64,000 nt of DNA. It comes from Halostagnicola sp. A-GB9-2. GTDB taxonomy: Archaea; Halobacteriota; Halobacteria; Halobacteriales; Natrialbaceae. Below the pieces are notes generated by a model that was not told the DNA's origin, did no database searches, and was given only the letters and a program-made list of their open reading frames with translations. Made by a program: the position numbers and the translations under genes. Location: positions 248,001 through 312,000 of the forward strand of contig NZ_JASJOC010000002.1 in assembly GCF_030068615.1 (NCBI RefSeq), read 5' to 3'. Every line of letters begins with the position of its first letter. The stretch's first letter is position 1. Below, piece after piece: positions 50,175 to 59,325 of this stretch.

Positions 50175-50975
50175 ATGGCCAACATCGCGATCACGGGTGC
50201 ATCGGGACGAGTCGGCCGAGAAGCGATCCAGACGTTTCCCGACGACTCGCTGACGTTGTTCTCCCACAGCGAGACCGAGGACCTCGAGACGACGCCACTC
50301 GAAATCGAGGATCGATCGGCGTTCGTCGACGCACTTTCCGACGAGGACGTGCTAATTCACCTCGCGGCGAATCCGGATCCGCGAGCCGAGTGGGACGAGG
50401 TCTCGGGACCCAACATCGACGGGCTCTACAACGCCTACGAGGCCGCGGTCGAGAACGACGTAGAGCGCGTCGTTTTCGCGAGTTCGAACCACGCGGTCAA
50501 CATGCGAAACACCGTCTCGTCGATCCGCCCCGAATCGACCGTCGGCAATCCGACCATCGTCCGTCCCGACGATCCGCCGGATCCGGACACCTATTACGGG
50601 GTCACGAAGGTCTTCGGCGAAGCGATAGGGGATTACTACGCCGCCCGTGAGGGAATAGACGTCGTCCACCTCCGGATCGGCTGGCTCCTCACCCGCGAGG
50701 AGCTTCGCAAAGAATGCGACGGACGCGACGGTGCCGGCGAACGGTACGCCCGAGCGATGTGGCTCAGTCCAGAGGACTGCCAGCGGGTGATCCACCGGGC
50801 CGCGACCAGCGCACTCGAGCGCTCGCCGGTCGTGGCTCACGGAATCTCGCAAAACTCGGGTCGGTTCCTGTCGCTGTCCGAGACGCTGATGAGTCTCGAG
50901 TATCGCCCGCAGGACGATTCGAGCGACGTGCTCGACGAGGACGAATCGGGACGAAAGGGGCTCGAGACGGGATAG
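50175..50975 (+). CDS. NAD-dependent epimerase/dehydrogenase, Azf-like extended SDR
   Basis: The 266-residue protein has the NAD loop IAITGASGRVGREAI, VLIHLAANPDPRAEWDEV, VVFASSNHAVNM and the catalytic YYGVTKVFGEAIG (YxxxK). The pattern resembles haloarchaeal glucose-6-phosphate dehydrogenase Azf and uronate dehydrogenases, which oxidise sugar C1. The substrate here is not determined. Start at 50175 (MANIAITG); the frame is open upstream to 50037 without pattern. Confidence 0.9.
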   Translation: MANIAITGASGRVGREAIQTFPDDSLTLFSHSETEDLETTPLEIEDRSAFVDALSDEDVLIHLAANPDPRAEWDEVSGPNIDGLYNAYEAAVENDVERVVFASSNHAVNMRNTVSSIRPESTVGNPTIVRPDDPPDPDTYYGVTKVFGEAIGDYYAAREGIDVVHLRIGWLLTREELRKECDGRDGAGERYARAMWLSPEDCQRVIHRAATSALERSPVVAHGISQNSGRFLSLSETLMSLEYRPQDDSSDVLDEDESGRKGLETG

Positions 50976-51082
50976 TAAGCGGTTGCAACGGCACCCAATT
51001 CAAACCCATTCCCCCATATCGACGGCCACAAGTGCTCGCTGGCTTCGAAAAGGGGATTACTGTGGGGCCCCAACTGTCACGT

Positions 51083-51289
51083 ATGTCCACCGACGTATCC
51101 GAATCGACGGGGTACACATCGAACTTCGAGATGTCGGCACTCGGGTATATCGTCGCGATTCTGATCGCCATCCTGTTGTTACCGTTGCTCCCGATGATCG
51201 TCGTCGGGTACGTTCTCTACCGCGTATTCGCCTCGAGCGACGGCGAGCCGGCCCGACGCGGCTGGAAACCGGATTACGGCGGTCCGTAA
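51083..51289 (+). CDS. Small single-helix membrane protein, 68 residues
   Basis: The peptide starts MSTDVSESTGYTSNFEMSAL, has one strong membrane helix (LGYIVAILIAILLLPLLPMIVVGYVLYRVF) and a basic-acidic tail ending DYGGP. Similar short membrane proteins occur widely in haloarchaea with no known role. The ATG at 51083 starts it; longer upstream frame is antisense shadow of the Azf-like gene tail. Confidence 0.65.
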   Translation: MSTDVSESTGYTSNFEMSALGYIVAILIAILLLPLLPMIVVGYVLYRVFASSDGEPARRGWKPDYGGP

Positions 51290-51422
51290 GACGATTCGCC
51301 GGTCGTCCGCTCCGACCGCCGAGTCGTCGGAACACTCCCTTTCTCCCGACCCGTTCCCATGCGGCAGGCTGTGGTGGTGACGCCAACAGCTAACCACGGT
51401 GAGGCCTGTAGTAGCAACTGCT

Positions 51423-52001
51423 ATGACAGACGTAATCGTCGTCGGCGGCGGCCCCGCCGGCTTGAGTGCGGCATTGTTCACACAGAAAAACGGCCTCGAG
51501 ACGACTGTCTTCGATACCGACGCAACGTGGATGCACAAGGCCCACCTGTTCAACTACCTCGGAATCGGTTCGGAGGACGGAACGGCGTTCATGAAGACCG
51601 CTCGTCGGCAGGTCGATAGTTTCGGCGTCGAGCTTCGACAGGGCGAGGAAGTGACCGACGTTTCCGAGGCCGACGACGGATTCGTCGTCGAGACCGAAGA
51701 CGAGGAGTTCGAATCCGACTACGTGGTGCTCGCGACGGGTGCGAACCGCGACCTCGCCTCCTCGCTCGGCGTCGAGTTCGACGGCGATGTCGTCGACGTC
51801 GATATCACGATGGAGACCAGCATCGACGACGCCTACGCGACGGGAGCCATGGGCCGACCCGAGGAGTGGCAGGCGGTGATCTCCGCGGGCGACGGCGCTG
51901 CGGCCGCGTTGAACATCCTCTCGAAAGAGAAGGGCGAGAACTTCCACGACTTCGACGTTCCGGCCGACGCCGACGCGACGTTCGACTCGATGGCCGAATG
52001 A
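51423..52001 (+). CDS. Short thioredoxin-reductase-like FAD oxidoreductase
   Basis: The 192-residue protein begins with the FAD motif DVIVVGGGPAGLSAALFTQ and has YVVLATGANRDL and a closing YATGAMGRPEEWQAVISAGDGAAAALNIL, as in thioredoxin reductases. It lacks the NADPH domain and the CxxC pair, so it is a reduced FAD-binding form, common in haloarchaea. Its reaction is unknown. It converges with a small gene across a hairpin. Confidence 0.88.
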   Translation: MTDVIVVGGGPAGLSAALFTQKNGLETTVFDTDATWMHKAHLFNYLGIGSEDGTAFMKTARRQVDSFGVELRQGEEVTDVSEADDGFVVETEDEEFESDYVVLATGANRDLASSLGVEFDGDVVDVDITMETSIDDAYATGAMGRPEEWQAVISAGDGAAAALNILSKEKGENFHDFDVPADADATFDSMAE

Positions 52002-52134
52002 TCTAATCCGTCGCTTCGAGTTCTTTTGATATCTCCCCGCGCTAAAGCGCCATGGCGAGTCGCGTTGGTCTCGTTGTCGTTCGGGAGAACGCATCTCTCG
52101 GTGCGTTTGTCCGGGGAGTCTTTCGGACGCTCGA

Positions 52135-52156
52135 GACGCCCTCTAGAAGAGGCGTC
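52135..52156. terminator. Hairpin between convergent genes
   Basis: gacgccctct (52135-52144), aga loop, agaggcgtc (52148-52156) form a stem of nine pairs with one bulge. It lies in the 163-base gap between two convergent genes and may stop or stabilise transcripts from either side. Confidence 0.35.
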
Positions 52157-52164
52157 CGAGACGA

Positions 52165-52395
52165 TTATTTCACCCTGAATGGGTTGTCGTCCTCGTCTCC
52201 CGCCCCGTCACCTTCGCTCCCGGATTCGTCGTCTCCGTACGGTTTTCGGGCAGTGATCGTGATGGTCGCCTCGGGATCGTTCGAATCCTCCCACGGACTG
52301 TCGTAGGCTGAGAGTTCGAGATCGGTGACGTCCCAGCCTTCCTCGCTCAGTAGAGCAACGAGTTGGCGCTGGTCCTCGAGCATATCCTCGTTCAT
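52165..52395 (-). CDS. Small acidic haloarchaeal protein, 76 residues
   Basis: The product starts MNEDMLEDQRQLVALLSEEGWDVTDLELSAYDSPWED, with a ferredoxin-like alpha/beta look, then an acidic Gly/Asp tail ending NPFRVK. I do not recognise a family. It lies 54 bases downstream of the Bat-type regulator on the same strand. Confidence 0.6.
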   Translation of the reverse strand: MNEDMLEDQRQLVALLSEEGWDVTDLELSAYDSPWEDSNDPEATITITARKPYGDDESGSEGDGAGDEDDNPFRVK

Positions 52396-52449
52396 ACTCG
52401 CTCGTACAGTCCGTTCGGTGGTATGTCTTGTGTCGATCTCCCGGTCCCG

Positions 52450-53154
52450 TTAATTGGTCGCGTCGGGTTCGATTCCCTTAGCCGCTTCCGAGTCCTCCTC
52501 GCCGTGACCGATCGTGACCGCCTCTTCGACCAGTGACCGATGCGCGCGTCGAAGTCGTTCGGATAAGGCCTGGTGTGAAATATCGAGATCGTTCGAGAGC
52601 GACTCCATATCGACGTTTCGAGGGATTTCGTAGTAGCCACCCTCGAGCGCCGCGACCAGCGTTTCGTACTGGGCGTCCGTCAATCCGTAGCGGCCTTGCC
52701 GCCCCTCGTCTAACTGGTGGATCTTCTGAATATCCAGCGAGAATCCCTGCTCGGTCGCGAAGTCGTAGGTGTTAGCCAGCGACTCGCGTTCGGGAAAGAG
52801 GACTCGGAACTGCCACCACCGTCCTTCGCTCGCGGCCTGCAAGATTGTGGCCTTCTCCTCGGTGAGGATGTGAACGATCACCGTTACGTCGTCGATCCAG
52901 CTCAGTCGATACAGTCGTTCGTCGCCGAGATCGGTAAGAAGGTCGCTTTCGTCGACGCTCGGATCTTCCTCGAGCAGCTCGTCGATCCCCGCCATCGACG
53001 ATTCGGTCCCTGAAATCCAGACGTAGGGCATGACGTGATCGGGACCGTGAGCGACGACGCGTTCGATTTCGACCGAGACATCGTCGACCGACTCGAGCGT
53101 CTCGCGGAGCGCGAATTCATCAGCAGGGATCGTTAGTTCCGCAATCGTACTCAT
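52450..53154 (-). CDS. Bat-type HTH transcriptional regulator
   Basis: The 234-residue protein has a C-terminal helix-turn-helix (~residues 165-215: [54 protein letters not shown]) that defines the bacterioopsin-activator (Bat) output domain. The N-terminal half is a sensor-like domain without a clear ligand motif ([17 protein letters not shown]...). Start at 53154 because [16 protein letters not shown] is the usual beginning. It is divergent from moaA, 140 bases apart. Confidence 0.9.
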   Translation of the reverse strand: MSTIAELTIPADEFALRETLESVDDVSVEIERVVAHGPDHVMPYVWISGTESSMAGIDELLEEDPSVDESDLLTDLGDERLYRLSWIDDVTVIVHILTEEKATILQAASEGRWWQFRVLFPERESLANTYDFATEQGFSLDIQKIHQLDEGRQGRYGLTDAQYETLVAALEGGYYEIPRNVDMESLSNDLDISHQALSERLRRAHRSLVEEAVTIGHGEEDSEAAKGIEPDATN

Positions 53155-53263
53155 GCACCGAACTACGACGACTACACTCAAGAAGGACTCCCCTGGCGAA
53201 CGGTCGTCGGACTTTTGAAGGGAGAAACCTATTTTGGTTACGTGTTTCGGTATTTCCCGGCGT

Positions 53264-53270
53264 CTTTAAG
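53264..53270 (+). promoter_or_regulatory. Box A of moaA
   Basis: ctttaag lies 25-31 bases before the ATG at 53295; a leaderless transcript is expected. Confidence 0.55.
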
Positions 53271-53294
53271 CGGATCCGTCTGCAAGGGACGAGT

Positions 53295-54326
53295 ATGCTC
53301 ACCGACGAGTTCGGACGCGACGTCACTGGGGTTCGCGTTTCACTCACCGATCGGTGTAATTTCGATTGTGTCTACTGTCACAACGAAGGGCTGGGCGATA
53401 CCCGTGGACCGATGGATCCACAGGACGACGAGATGGGGACCGACGACGTGGTTCGATTTCTCGAAGTCGCCGAAGAGTTCGACGTAGACGCAGTGAAGTT
53501 CACCGGCGGCGAACCGATGCTTCGCCAGGATCTAGAGGAAATCATCTCCCGCACGCCCGATTCGATGGAAGTCTCGCTGACGACCAACGGCACGTTTCTC
53601 CCCGGGCGTGCGCCTGACCTCGTCGACGCGGGACTCGAGCGGGTCAACGTTTCCCAGGACGCGCTCGATCCGGACGACTTCGCCGCGGTCACCAAGAGCG
53701 GGGCCTACGACAAGGTCCTCGAAGGCGTCGACGCGGCGCTCGAGGCCGGACTGGATCCGGTTAAACTCAACATGGTCGTCTTCGAACACACGGCGGGGTA
53801 CGTCCCCGAAATGGTCGACCACGTCGCCGAAAACGAGGGTCTCCAGCTCCAGCTTATCGAGTACATGCCCGAGCTGACCGGCAAGCCGGAGTGGGCGATC
53901 GACATCGAGCGCGTCCACGGCTGGCTCGAAGAACAGGCCGACGAGGTCGAACACCGAGAGATGCACGACCGGAAACGCTACTGGATTAGCAACGGAGACT
54001 CGGGCGACGGGAGCGCAAGTTCGTCCGAACGCGGCCGGGGAATGGTCGAAATCGTCGACCCCGTCGAGAACCCGACGTTTTGTGCGAACTGTCACCGGGT
54101 ACGGGTCACTCACGAGGGGTATCTCAAGGGCTGTCTCAATCGCAACGACGACCTCAAGCCGATGGGCGAAATGTCCAAGCCCGAAATTCGCGACGCCTTT
54201 CACGACGTCGTCGACAGTCGGGTACCCTACTACGGCGAGTACATGGTCAAGAACGAGGACGGACACTGGGTCGTCAACGAGAAGTACCTGGACGACGGTC
54301 CCGACGTGTCGACGGCGAGCAACTAA
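53295..54326 (+). CDS. moaA: GTP 3',8-cyclase MoaA
   Basis: The 343-residue radical-SAM enzyme makes the first intermediate of molybdenum cofactor synthesis from GTP. It shows the SAM cluster [13 protein letters not shown] (C-x3-C-x2-C), [14 protein letters not shown] and the second cluster [20 protein letters not shown]. The C-terminal tail lacks a plain GG end, ending instead in a charged stretch. It is divergent from the Bat-type regulator; no other moa genes are in view. Confidence 0.96.
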   Translation: MLTDEFGRDVTGVRVSLTDRCNFDCVYCHNEGLGDTRGPMDPQDDEMGTDDVVRFLEVAEEFDVDAVKFTGGEPMLRQDLEEIISRTPDSMEVSLTTNGTFLPGRAPDLVDAGLERVNVSQDALDPDDFAAVTKSGAYDKVLEGVDAALEAGLDPVKLNMVVFEHTAGYVPEMVDHVAENEGLQLQLIEYMPELTGKPEWAIDIERVHGWLEEQADEVEHREMHDRKRYWISNGDSGDGSASSSERGRGMVEIVDPVENPTFCANCHRVRVTHEGYLKGCLNRNDDLKPMGEMSKPEIRDAFHDVVDSRVPYYGEYMVKNEDGHWVVNEKYLDDGPDVSTASN

Positions 54327-54358
54327 CTAAATAGCCGCCGAACCAACTTCCTGCGAAG

Positions 54359-54892
54359 CTACCGATTTCTCCCCTTCCAGTTGTTTCGCCGGTGACTCGA
54401 TCCGAGGGCCACGACGAGAAACGCCGCCGCCAGGACCAACAAGACGACGCCCGCAACGGGTTGGCCGTCAGATGCGAAGATATAGACTCCGTAACCGACC
54501 GTCGCCGCGACGAGGCCGATCAGGATACTCGAGATTATGTGGACCGCCTCGAGCCGTCTCGTTTCGGCTTCCCGCCCGAGTTGCTCGCCCAGATCCGTCG
54601 CGTCCTGACCGAGATCCCACGCGAGAACGACACCGATAGTTGCGAGGACGGTCAGCTCGACGGATTCTCCCTGTAATCCGCTGACGACGACGCCGACAAA
54701 GATCGTCAGCGAGCCGATGTCGATGGCACCGCGATGTCCTCGAATGAGTCCGAACGCGAGGGTGGCCAGTCCGAGGAACCCGATGCCGAGCCCGTATCCC
54801 GATCCGATGCCGGCGGCGAGCACTGCGACAACCGCACCGGCGACTGCGACCGATCCGGAGAGCGTGGTGGGCTGGCGCGTGAGTTCGTTCAT
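54359..54892 (-). CDS. Five-to-six-helix membrane protein of the DUF58 operon (DUF7519-like)
   Basis: The 177-residue protein has about five to six short membrane helices, with SGSVAVAGAVVAVLAAGIGSGYG at the start and VVLLVLAAAFLVVALGSSHRRNNW at the end. Its position, overlapping the DUF58 gene by four bases, matches the small membrane protein found in haloarchaeal DUF4129/DUF58 operons (DUF7519 by recollection). Function unknown. Confidence 0.75.
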   Translation of the reverse strand: MNELTRQPTTLSGSVAVAGAVVAVLAAGIGSGYGLGIGFLGLATLAFGLIRGHRGAIDIGSLTIFVGVVVSGLQGESVELTVLATIGVVLAWDLGQDATDLGEQLGREAETRRLEAVHIISSILIGLVAATVGYGVYIFASDGQPVAGVVLLVLAAAFLVVALGSSHRRNNWKGRNR

Positions 54893-56853
54893 CGCTGATC
54901 ACCTGCGTGCATGCGCGCGAACACTTCATCGATTGTCTCTTCGGGGCCCCAATCGACGACGGGAATCCCCGCCCGCTGGAGGTCAAACCGCCTGATCCGC
55001 CTGCCGACTCGAGCCAGCTGCTGGGCAGTCGTCCGCTCGGCCGTCGGATCGGGGGAGACGACGGTCACCGGATGTCCGTGTGCCTCCAACCGCTGGGCGA
55101 TTTCGAGGCTCTCCGGATCACACAGCGGTGAAAACAGAAGAACCTGTGTTTCCGAGGTGAACCGCCGACGGAGCGTTCGAAGCTGTCCGTACCAGTGGGT
55201 CTCTCGTTCCGGCGGAACGGGCGAGAACTGCGGATGCGATGCGAGCAACTGCTCGAACTGGACTCGGTGGTGCCGTCCCGCTCCCGGTGCCAGCCAGCAA
55301 GGATCGTGGGTTGAAGAGGTGGCGGGTTTCGTCGATCGACTCGGACCTATTGCGGCGAGACCGACGGTATCGCCGTTTTCGAGGAGCGTCGCGGCCGTTC
55401 GTCCTGCCGCCGCCACTGACCGATCGACGGCGTGTCGTTCGTCGGGCGTCGGCGCGAGATAGGACGCCTTCCGGGTGTCGAGCAAAACAACGACCCGTGC
55501 GGCACGTTCCTCGTGAAACTCGAGCGTCGCGAGTTCGCCGGTCCGCGCGTGGCGATTCCAGTCGATTCGGTTGAGCGGGTCGTTTCGGCGGTACTCTCTG
55601 ACTGAGTGGAAGGTGGTCCCCGATCCCCCGTCGGCCGTCTGGAGGCGACCGGAAAACGACGCCGCGGTCGCTCGAAGCGGCACCGCTGATGCGATGGGGC
55701 GCAGTACGGGATTCGAGGCGACCGTCGTCTCGCACTCGATATAGAACTCTTGCTCGGTCGAGCGGGAGAGATCACGCGTGAGCACGAGCGCGGGATCGAA
55801 GTCGTGCGTACCGCGACGGGCGGTGACGGTGTACTCCAGCGTGACCGATTCGCCTGGACGCAACGCGGTTCCGACCCGTGCCGCCCCGTCGGTGACGTTG
55901 AGACCCGCCGGAACGCCGTCGATGAGTCTGACGTCCGGAAGTAATCGGCCACTCTCGTTGGTCACTGTCAGTTCGACGTCGACCTCATCGCCCGGCTCCG
56001 GCTCCTCCGTTCCGAGCGTCCGCTCGAGGTCGATTTCGGGGACCGGCGGCTCGAAGGCCCGGGCGAAGCCGGCGTAGCCGACGCCGACAACGCCGGCGAG
56101 GACGACGGCAGACGACTCCGCCAGAACGCCGAGACCGACCGCGAACAGGGCAACGGCACCGACGCCGGTCCAGTACTCGGTCGATCGTCGACGGGACTGT
56201 TCGGTGCCCGTTATCTGTTTGGTCGTCGTTCGTGAGTTTCGTTCGTCCTCGTCGGCTTCCTCGTATTTCGGGAGCGAATCCGGAACCGAACGAGCTGATT
56301 CTCTCCCGTACCCGACAACAGCGATGCTCGCCCCGGCACGGCGGATACCGACACGGAACATCGTTTCTCGGTCGAGCGCGGCTGCGAGTCGCTTCCGGAG
56401 CGGGCGCGACGGTCGGTCGACTGATTCGGAGAGAAAGGCGGCCGCCTCCTTGTCAGCCGTCCACTCGCCGGTCTCGAGTTGTGTCGTCGCCTCCTCGACG
56501 GAATGGCCTTCGAACCTCGTGAGGACTGCAACGACACCGCCGCGGAGTCCGTCGACGAACCGCCGACTCATGACGGTGTAGTCTCCAGTCGCCTGACGGA
56601 ACTGACCGATCGTTTCTCTGAGCGAGGTCCCCGGCGTTGGGACATGATAGGTTCGTTCGGGATCCGGCGTTCCAGTTTGTTCTCTGACACCGCGTCGACG
56701 AGAGAGCGCGGAGACGCCGCCAAGCAAGAGTCCACAGCCGACCACGATAAGTGAGCCCTGGCCGATACCGACGCTATAGACTCCAGTGAGGACGATTAAT
56801 GCGCCGAGGAACGTGACGACGCCGAGCGCGAGCCACCCGGTTCGGACGCTCAT
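54889..56853 (-). CDS. DUF58 protein with fused DUF7269-like N-terminal domain
   Basis: The 654-residue protein joins two parts. Residues ~1-180 have two membrane helices and ATTQLETGEWTADKEAAAFLSE, a pattern of the separate DUF7269-type protein. Residues ~225-650 form the DUF58 part: two more helices, an Ig-like domain, then SGTTFHSVREYRRNDPLNRIDWNRHARTGELATLEFHEERAARVVVLLDTR, the vWA-like DUF58 core. In many haloarchaea these are two genes. DUF58 proteins usually pair with MoxR ATPases; no MoxR gene is seen here. Role inferred: envelope-associated assembly or processing. Confidence 0.88.
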   Translation of the reverse strand: MSVRTGWLALGVVTFLGALIVLTGVYSVGIGQGSLIVVGCGLLLGGVSALSRRRGVREQTGTPDPERTYHVPTPGTSLRETIGQFRQATGDYTVMSRRFVDGLRGGVVAVLTRFEGHSVEEATTQLETGEWTADKEAAAFLSESVDRPSRPLRKRLAAALDRETMFRVGIRRAGASIAVVGYGRESARSVPDSLPKYEEADEDERNSRTTTKQITGTEQSRRRSTEYWTGVGAVALFAVGLGVLAESSAVVLAGVVGVGYAGFARAFEPPVPEIDLERTLGTEEPEPGDEVDVELTVTNESGRLLPDVRLIDGVPAGLNVTDGAARVGTALRPGESVTLEYTVTARRGTHDFDPALVLTRDLSRSTEQEFYIECETTVASNPVLRPIASAVPLRATAASFSGRLQTADGGSGTTFHSVREYRRNDPLNRIDWNRHARTGELATLEFHEERAARVVVLLDTRKASYLAPTPDERHAVDRSVAAAGRTAATLLENGDTVGLAAIGPSRSTKPATSSTHDPCWLAPGAGRHHRVQFEQLLASHPQFSPVPPERETHWYGQLRTLRRRFTSETQVLLFSPLCDPESLEIAQRLEAHGHPVTVVSPDPTAERTTAQQLARVGRRIRRFDLQRAGIPVVDWGPEETIDEVFARMHAGDQR

Positions 56854-57827
56854 CGCTGGTCACCCCCGAATTCCGTCGCCGTCGCTCCAGCGCCCCCATT
56901 CGGGTGCTCGTCCGGGGCCCCATCCACCGCGTACTCCGTTTCGATCTGTCGGAGAACCGAAACGGCGCGGTCTTCCATCTCGTCGGTCGTCTCCGTGCCA
57001 CCGTAACGGACGTCCTCGAACAACCGTGTGAGGTCTTCGACGTGGTGGCGGGCTAGCCCAGCGTCTATCGCCGCATCCGCGAACTCCCGTGGCGTACTCG
57101 TCTCCGGCCGATCGACCTCGAGAAGTCCGGTCATCTCCTCCCACGCGCGGTACACTTCGTTATCTATTCCGTCCTCGTCAGTCGCTTCGATCCGCGTCGC
57201 AGCTCGCCCGGCCGCTTTGCCGACGGCGGCCTGCTCGGCGTCGTCTTCGCCCTCGAGAGCTGACTTTGCCTCAGCGGCGAGCTCGTCCTCGTCGGATCGC
57301 CGGCTCGTGAGCACGAGTGCGCCGACAAAGATAGCGGTGATGACTCCCAGCACACCCAGCAATGGAGCGAGCGAAATTGGGGTGGTGTCCCCTTCTCCTT
57401 CGCCGGGATCACCGCCGCCTTCCGCAGCCGGTTCGTCGACTGTCTCGTTCGAGAGTTCGAAGCTCGGTTCGGGACCGAACTCGGTGAACAGCCACACCAG
57501 TACAACGAGAACGATACACGCCGCGACGACGACAGCAGCCAATCGGAGGAGCTCTCGCCGATGGAAGAGCAGGTACCAGGCGAGCGCTATCGCGACGATA
57601 ACGAGTAACGCGTAGACGAGGTACTCGAAAAATTGTGGGACGCCTTCACCGCCGACTCCCGGTTGCGCTGGTCCGTTCCCGGAGCCAGTTCCGGTCCCAC
57701 TTCCCCCGCCTGATCCACCGGATCCGCCGGTTTCGATGGGAGAACGGACAGTGGCTGCGGCCAGTCCGATAGCGACGATGGCGACCAGCGCGGCACCGAC
57801 TCGGAGGGCGAGATCGTTTCGGGACAC
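56850..57827 (-). CDS. DUF4129 domain membrane protein
   Basis: The 325-residue protein starts with a signal-like helix, has two further helices (FEYLVYALLVIVAIALAWYLLF and AAVVVAACIVLVVLVWLF), an acidic loop, another helix, and a C-terminal DUF4129 domain (VYRAWEEMTGLLEVDRPETSTPREFADAA...FEDVRYGG). It overlaps the DUF58 gene by four bases and heads the three-gene operon. Start is GTG at 57827, about 25-35 bases after a minus-strand box-A-like cttattgtgg. DUF4129 is linked with transglutaminase/MoxR modules in bacteria. Confidence 0.85.
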   Translation of the reverse strand: MSRNDLALRVGAALVAIVAIGLAAATVRSPIETGGSGGSGGGSGTGTGSGNGPAQPGVGGEGVPQFFEYLVYALLVIVAIALAWYLLFHRRELLRLAAVVVAACIVLVVLVWLFTEFGPEPSFELSNETVDEPAAEGGGDPGEGEGDTTPISLAPLLGVLGVITAIFVGALVLTSRRSDEDELAAEAKSALEGEDDAEQAAVGKAAGRAATRIEATDEDGIDNEVYRAWEEMTGLLEVDRPETSTPREFADAAIDAGLARHHVEDLTRLFEDVRYGGTETTDEMEDRAVSVLRQIETEYAVDGAPDEHPNGGAGATATEFGGDQR

Positions 57828-57892
57828 CAGTTACTGCGCCTTTCGGTTCGACCACAATAAGTTCAATTGGTTCACACCAATGCCAGAACGAT

Positions 57893-57973
57893 TGATACTG
57901 ACGACTGTACGTCGTTCACCATTCTCGTCGCCCCAGGGGTGCGAGAATCTTCACAGAGGTACAGCCGGCAGTA
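57893..57973. repeat. Copy B of the ~80-bp hairpin-bearing dispersed repeat
   Basis: This copy is the reverse complement of copy A at 47721-47802 with only scattered differences. Its core ATTCTCG (57921-57927) / CGAGAAT (57942-57948) encloses CCCC-A-GGGG. It lies in the 301-base gap between the DUF4129 gene and tRNA-Ser. The rest of the gap holds a box A (58042) and a GGGGA-cgag-TCCCC hairpin (58083-58096) before the tRNA. Confidence 0.85.
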
Positions 57974-58041
57974 TGAGTTACCGGACGAAGACGGCGTCGG
58001 CTCGAGCGGGCGGGCCCTTCGTGCAGTTCCTTTCGTTGCCC

Positions 58042-58048
58042 TTAAGTA
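58042..58048 (+). promoter_or_regulatory. Box A for the tRNA-Ser / ribosomal protein operon
   Basis: ttaagta, with flanks cc...cc, is the best promoter match in the gap and would start transcription near 58070, about 60 bases before the tRNA. The leader contains the hairpin at 58083-58096. Confidence 0.5.
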
Positions 58049-58128
58049 CCCGACGAGGGTAGCAACCAATGCGATACGTGTAGGGGACGAGTCCCCGAGT
58101 CCGGAAGGGCGATAATACGAGACACGGT

Positions 58129-58211
58129 GTCGTGGTAGCCAAGCGGCCCAAGGCGCATGGTTGCTAACCATGTGGCGTCAAGCCTCCGGGGTTCAAATCC
58201 CCGCCACGACG
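58129..58211 (+). tRNA. tRNA-Ser (anticodon GCT)
   Basis: The acceptor stem GTCGTGG pairs with CCACGAC and is followed by discriminator G, as for serine. The anticodon stem CATGG/CCATG holds loop TTGCTAA, anticodon GCT. A long variable arm (class II) and the T arm GGGG-TTCAAAT-CCCC are clear. No intron. CCA is not encoded. Confidence 0.95.
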
Positions 58212-58224
58212 TCGGATACACATC

Positions 58225-58244
58225 ACTGACGCGCTTGCGTCAGT
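58225..58244 (+). promoter_or_regulatory. Perfect hairpin between tRNA-Ser and rps13
   Basis: ACTGACGC-gctt-GCGTCAGT is an 8-bp perfect stem with a 4-base loop, 13 bases after the tRNA and 37 bases before the S13 start. A similar hairpin follows tRNA-Leu at 60696. It may guide tRNA/mRNA processing or cap the mRNA 5' end. Confidence 0.7.
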
Positions 58245-58281
58245 CCGCAGTACGCGAACGAAAGACAGAGATACACGACAT

Positions 58282-58803
58282 ATGAGCGAGGAAGAACCAC
58301 AAGAACAAGAGGACGATGAAGATCTTCAGTACTTCGTCCGCATCGGCCAGGCCGACCTCGACGGGACGAAATCCGTCGAACGGTCCCTGTCCGAACTGAA
58401 CGGAGTCGGTCGACGGACCGCCCGTATCATCGCGGAGGAAGCCAAGGTCGACCGGACCGCAACCTTCGGTCGCCTCGACGAAGATGTCATCGAAGAGGTC
58501 GTCGAACTCGTCGAAAACTACGCCGATGAAGTCCCTGAGTGGCTCACGAACCGCCAGCGAGACTTCTACACCGGCGAAACCACCCACGAGATCGGCAATG
58601 ACCTCCAGTTGACTCGACAGCAAGATATCAACCGGATGAAGATGATCGACTCCTACAAAGGCGCCCGCCACAAGCGGGGCCAGAAGGTTCGCGGTCAGCG
58701 AACCAAGTCCACGGGCCGTACCGAGGGGACCATCGGAGTCAACGTCGAAGAAATCCGAGAAGAGCAGGCAGAGGAAGCTGCCGCCGAGGAGGATGACGAA
58801 TAA
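58282..58803 (+). CDS. rps13: 30S ribosomal protein S13
   Basis: The 173-residue protein contains [35 protein letters not shown] and the basic [27 protein letters not shown] typical of S13, with acidic ends usual in haloarchaea. It binds the head of the small subunit. It begins the classic archaeal run S13-S4-S11-RpoD; S4 begins on the last base of its stop codon. Confidence 0.98.
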   Translation: MSEEEPQEQEDDEDLQYFVRIGQADLDGTKSVERSLSELNGVGRRTARIIAEEAKVDRTATFGRLDEDVIEEVVELVENYADEVPEWLTNRQRDFYTGETTHEIGNDLQLTRQQDINRMKMIDSYKGARHKRGQKVRGQRTKSTGRTEGTIGVNVEEIREEQAEEAAAEEDDE

Positions 58804-59324
58804 TGCCACTCGGAACCAACACCAAAAATTACGAAACGCCGAACCATCCGTATCAGGGCGAGCGTATCGCGAGCGAACACTCGCTGCTCGACCGCTACGG
58901 ACTGGCGAACAAAGAAGAACTCTGGCGTGCACAGTCCCAGCTTCGCTCCTACCGACGCGAGGCTCGTGACCTGCTCGCACAGTCTGCCGACGACGAAGTC
59001 GTCGCCCGCCGTACCGAGGAGTTCCTCGGTCGGCTCGCACGTGTCGGCTACCTCGACGAAGCGGACGAACTCGGCGATATCCTCTCACTGGAAATCGAGG
59101 ATGTCCTCGAGCGTCGTCTGCAGACGCTCGTCTACCGAAACGGACTGGCAAACACGCCACAGCAGGCGCGCCAGTTCATCGGTCACGGCCACGTGAAGGT
59201 CGACGACCGTCGACACACGGTGCCGTCCTACGTCGTCGACATCGACGAGGAAGACGACATCGAGTTCGACGAGAACAGTCCACTCGCGGACGAACTGCAC
59301 CCGGAACGAGCGGAGGGACAATAA
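58803..59324 (+). CDS. rps4: 30S ribosomal protein S4
   Basis: The 173-residue protein shows the S4 RNA-binding (S4) domain at ~105-155 ([33 protein letters not shown]). It nucleates small-subunit assembly on 16S rRNA. It shares one base with S13 (TAATG), so translation is coupled. Confidence 0.98.
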   Translation: MPLGTNTKNYETPNHPYQGERIASEHSLLDRYGLANKEELWRAQSQLRSYRREARDLLAQSADDEVVARRTEEFLGRLARVGYLDEADELGDILSLEIEDVLERRLQTLVYRNGLANTPQQARQFIGHGHVKVDDRRHTVPSYVVDIDEEDDIEFDENSPLADELHPERAEGQ

Positions 59325-59325
59325 C

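Noticed and set aside
52052-52306. 84-codon plus-strand frame after the FAD oxidoreductase.
   Set aside because: Mostly antisense to the small acidic gene at 52165-52395, Ser/Pro-rich in the shadow part, and it spans the hairpin.
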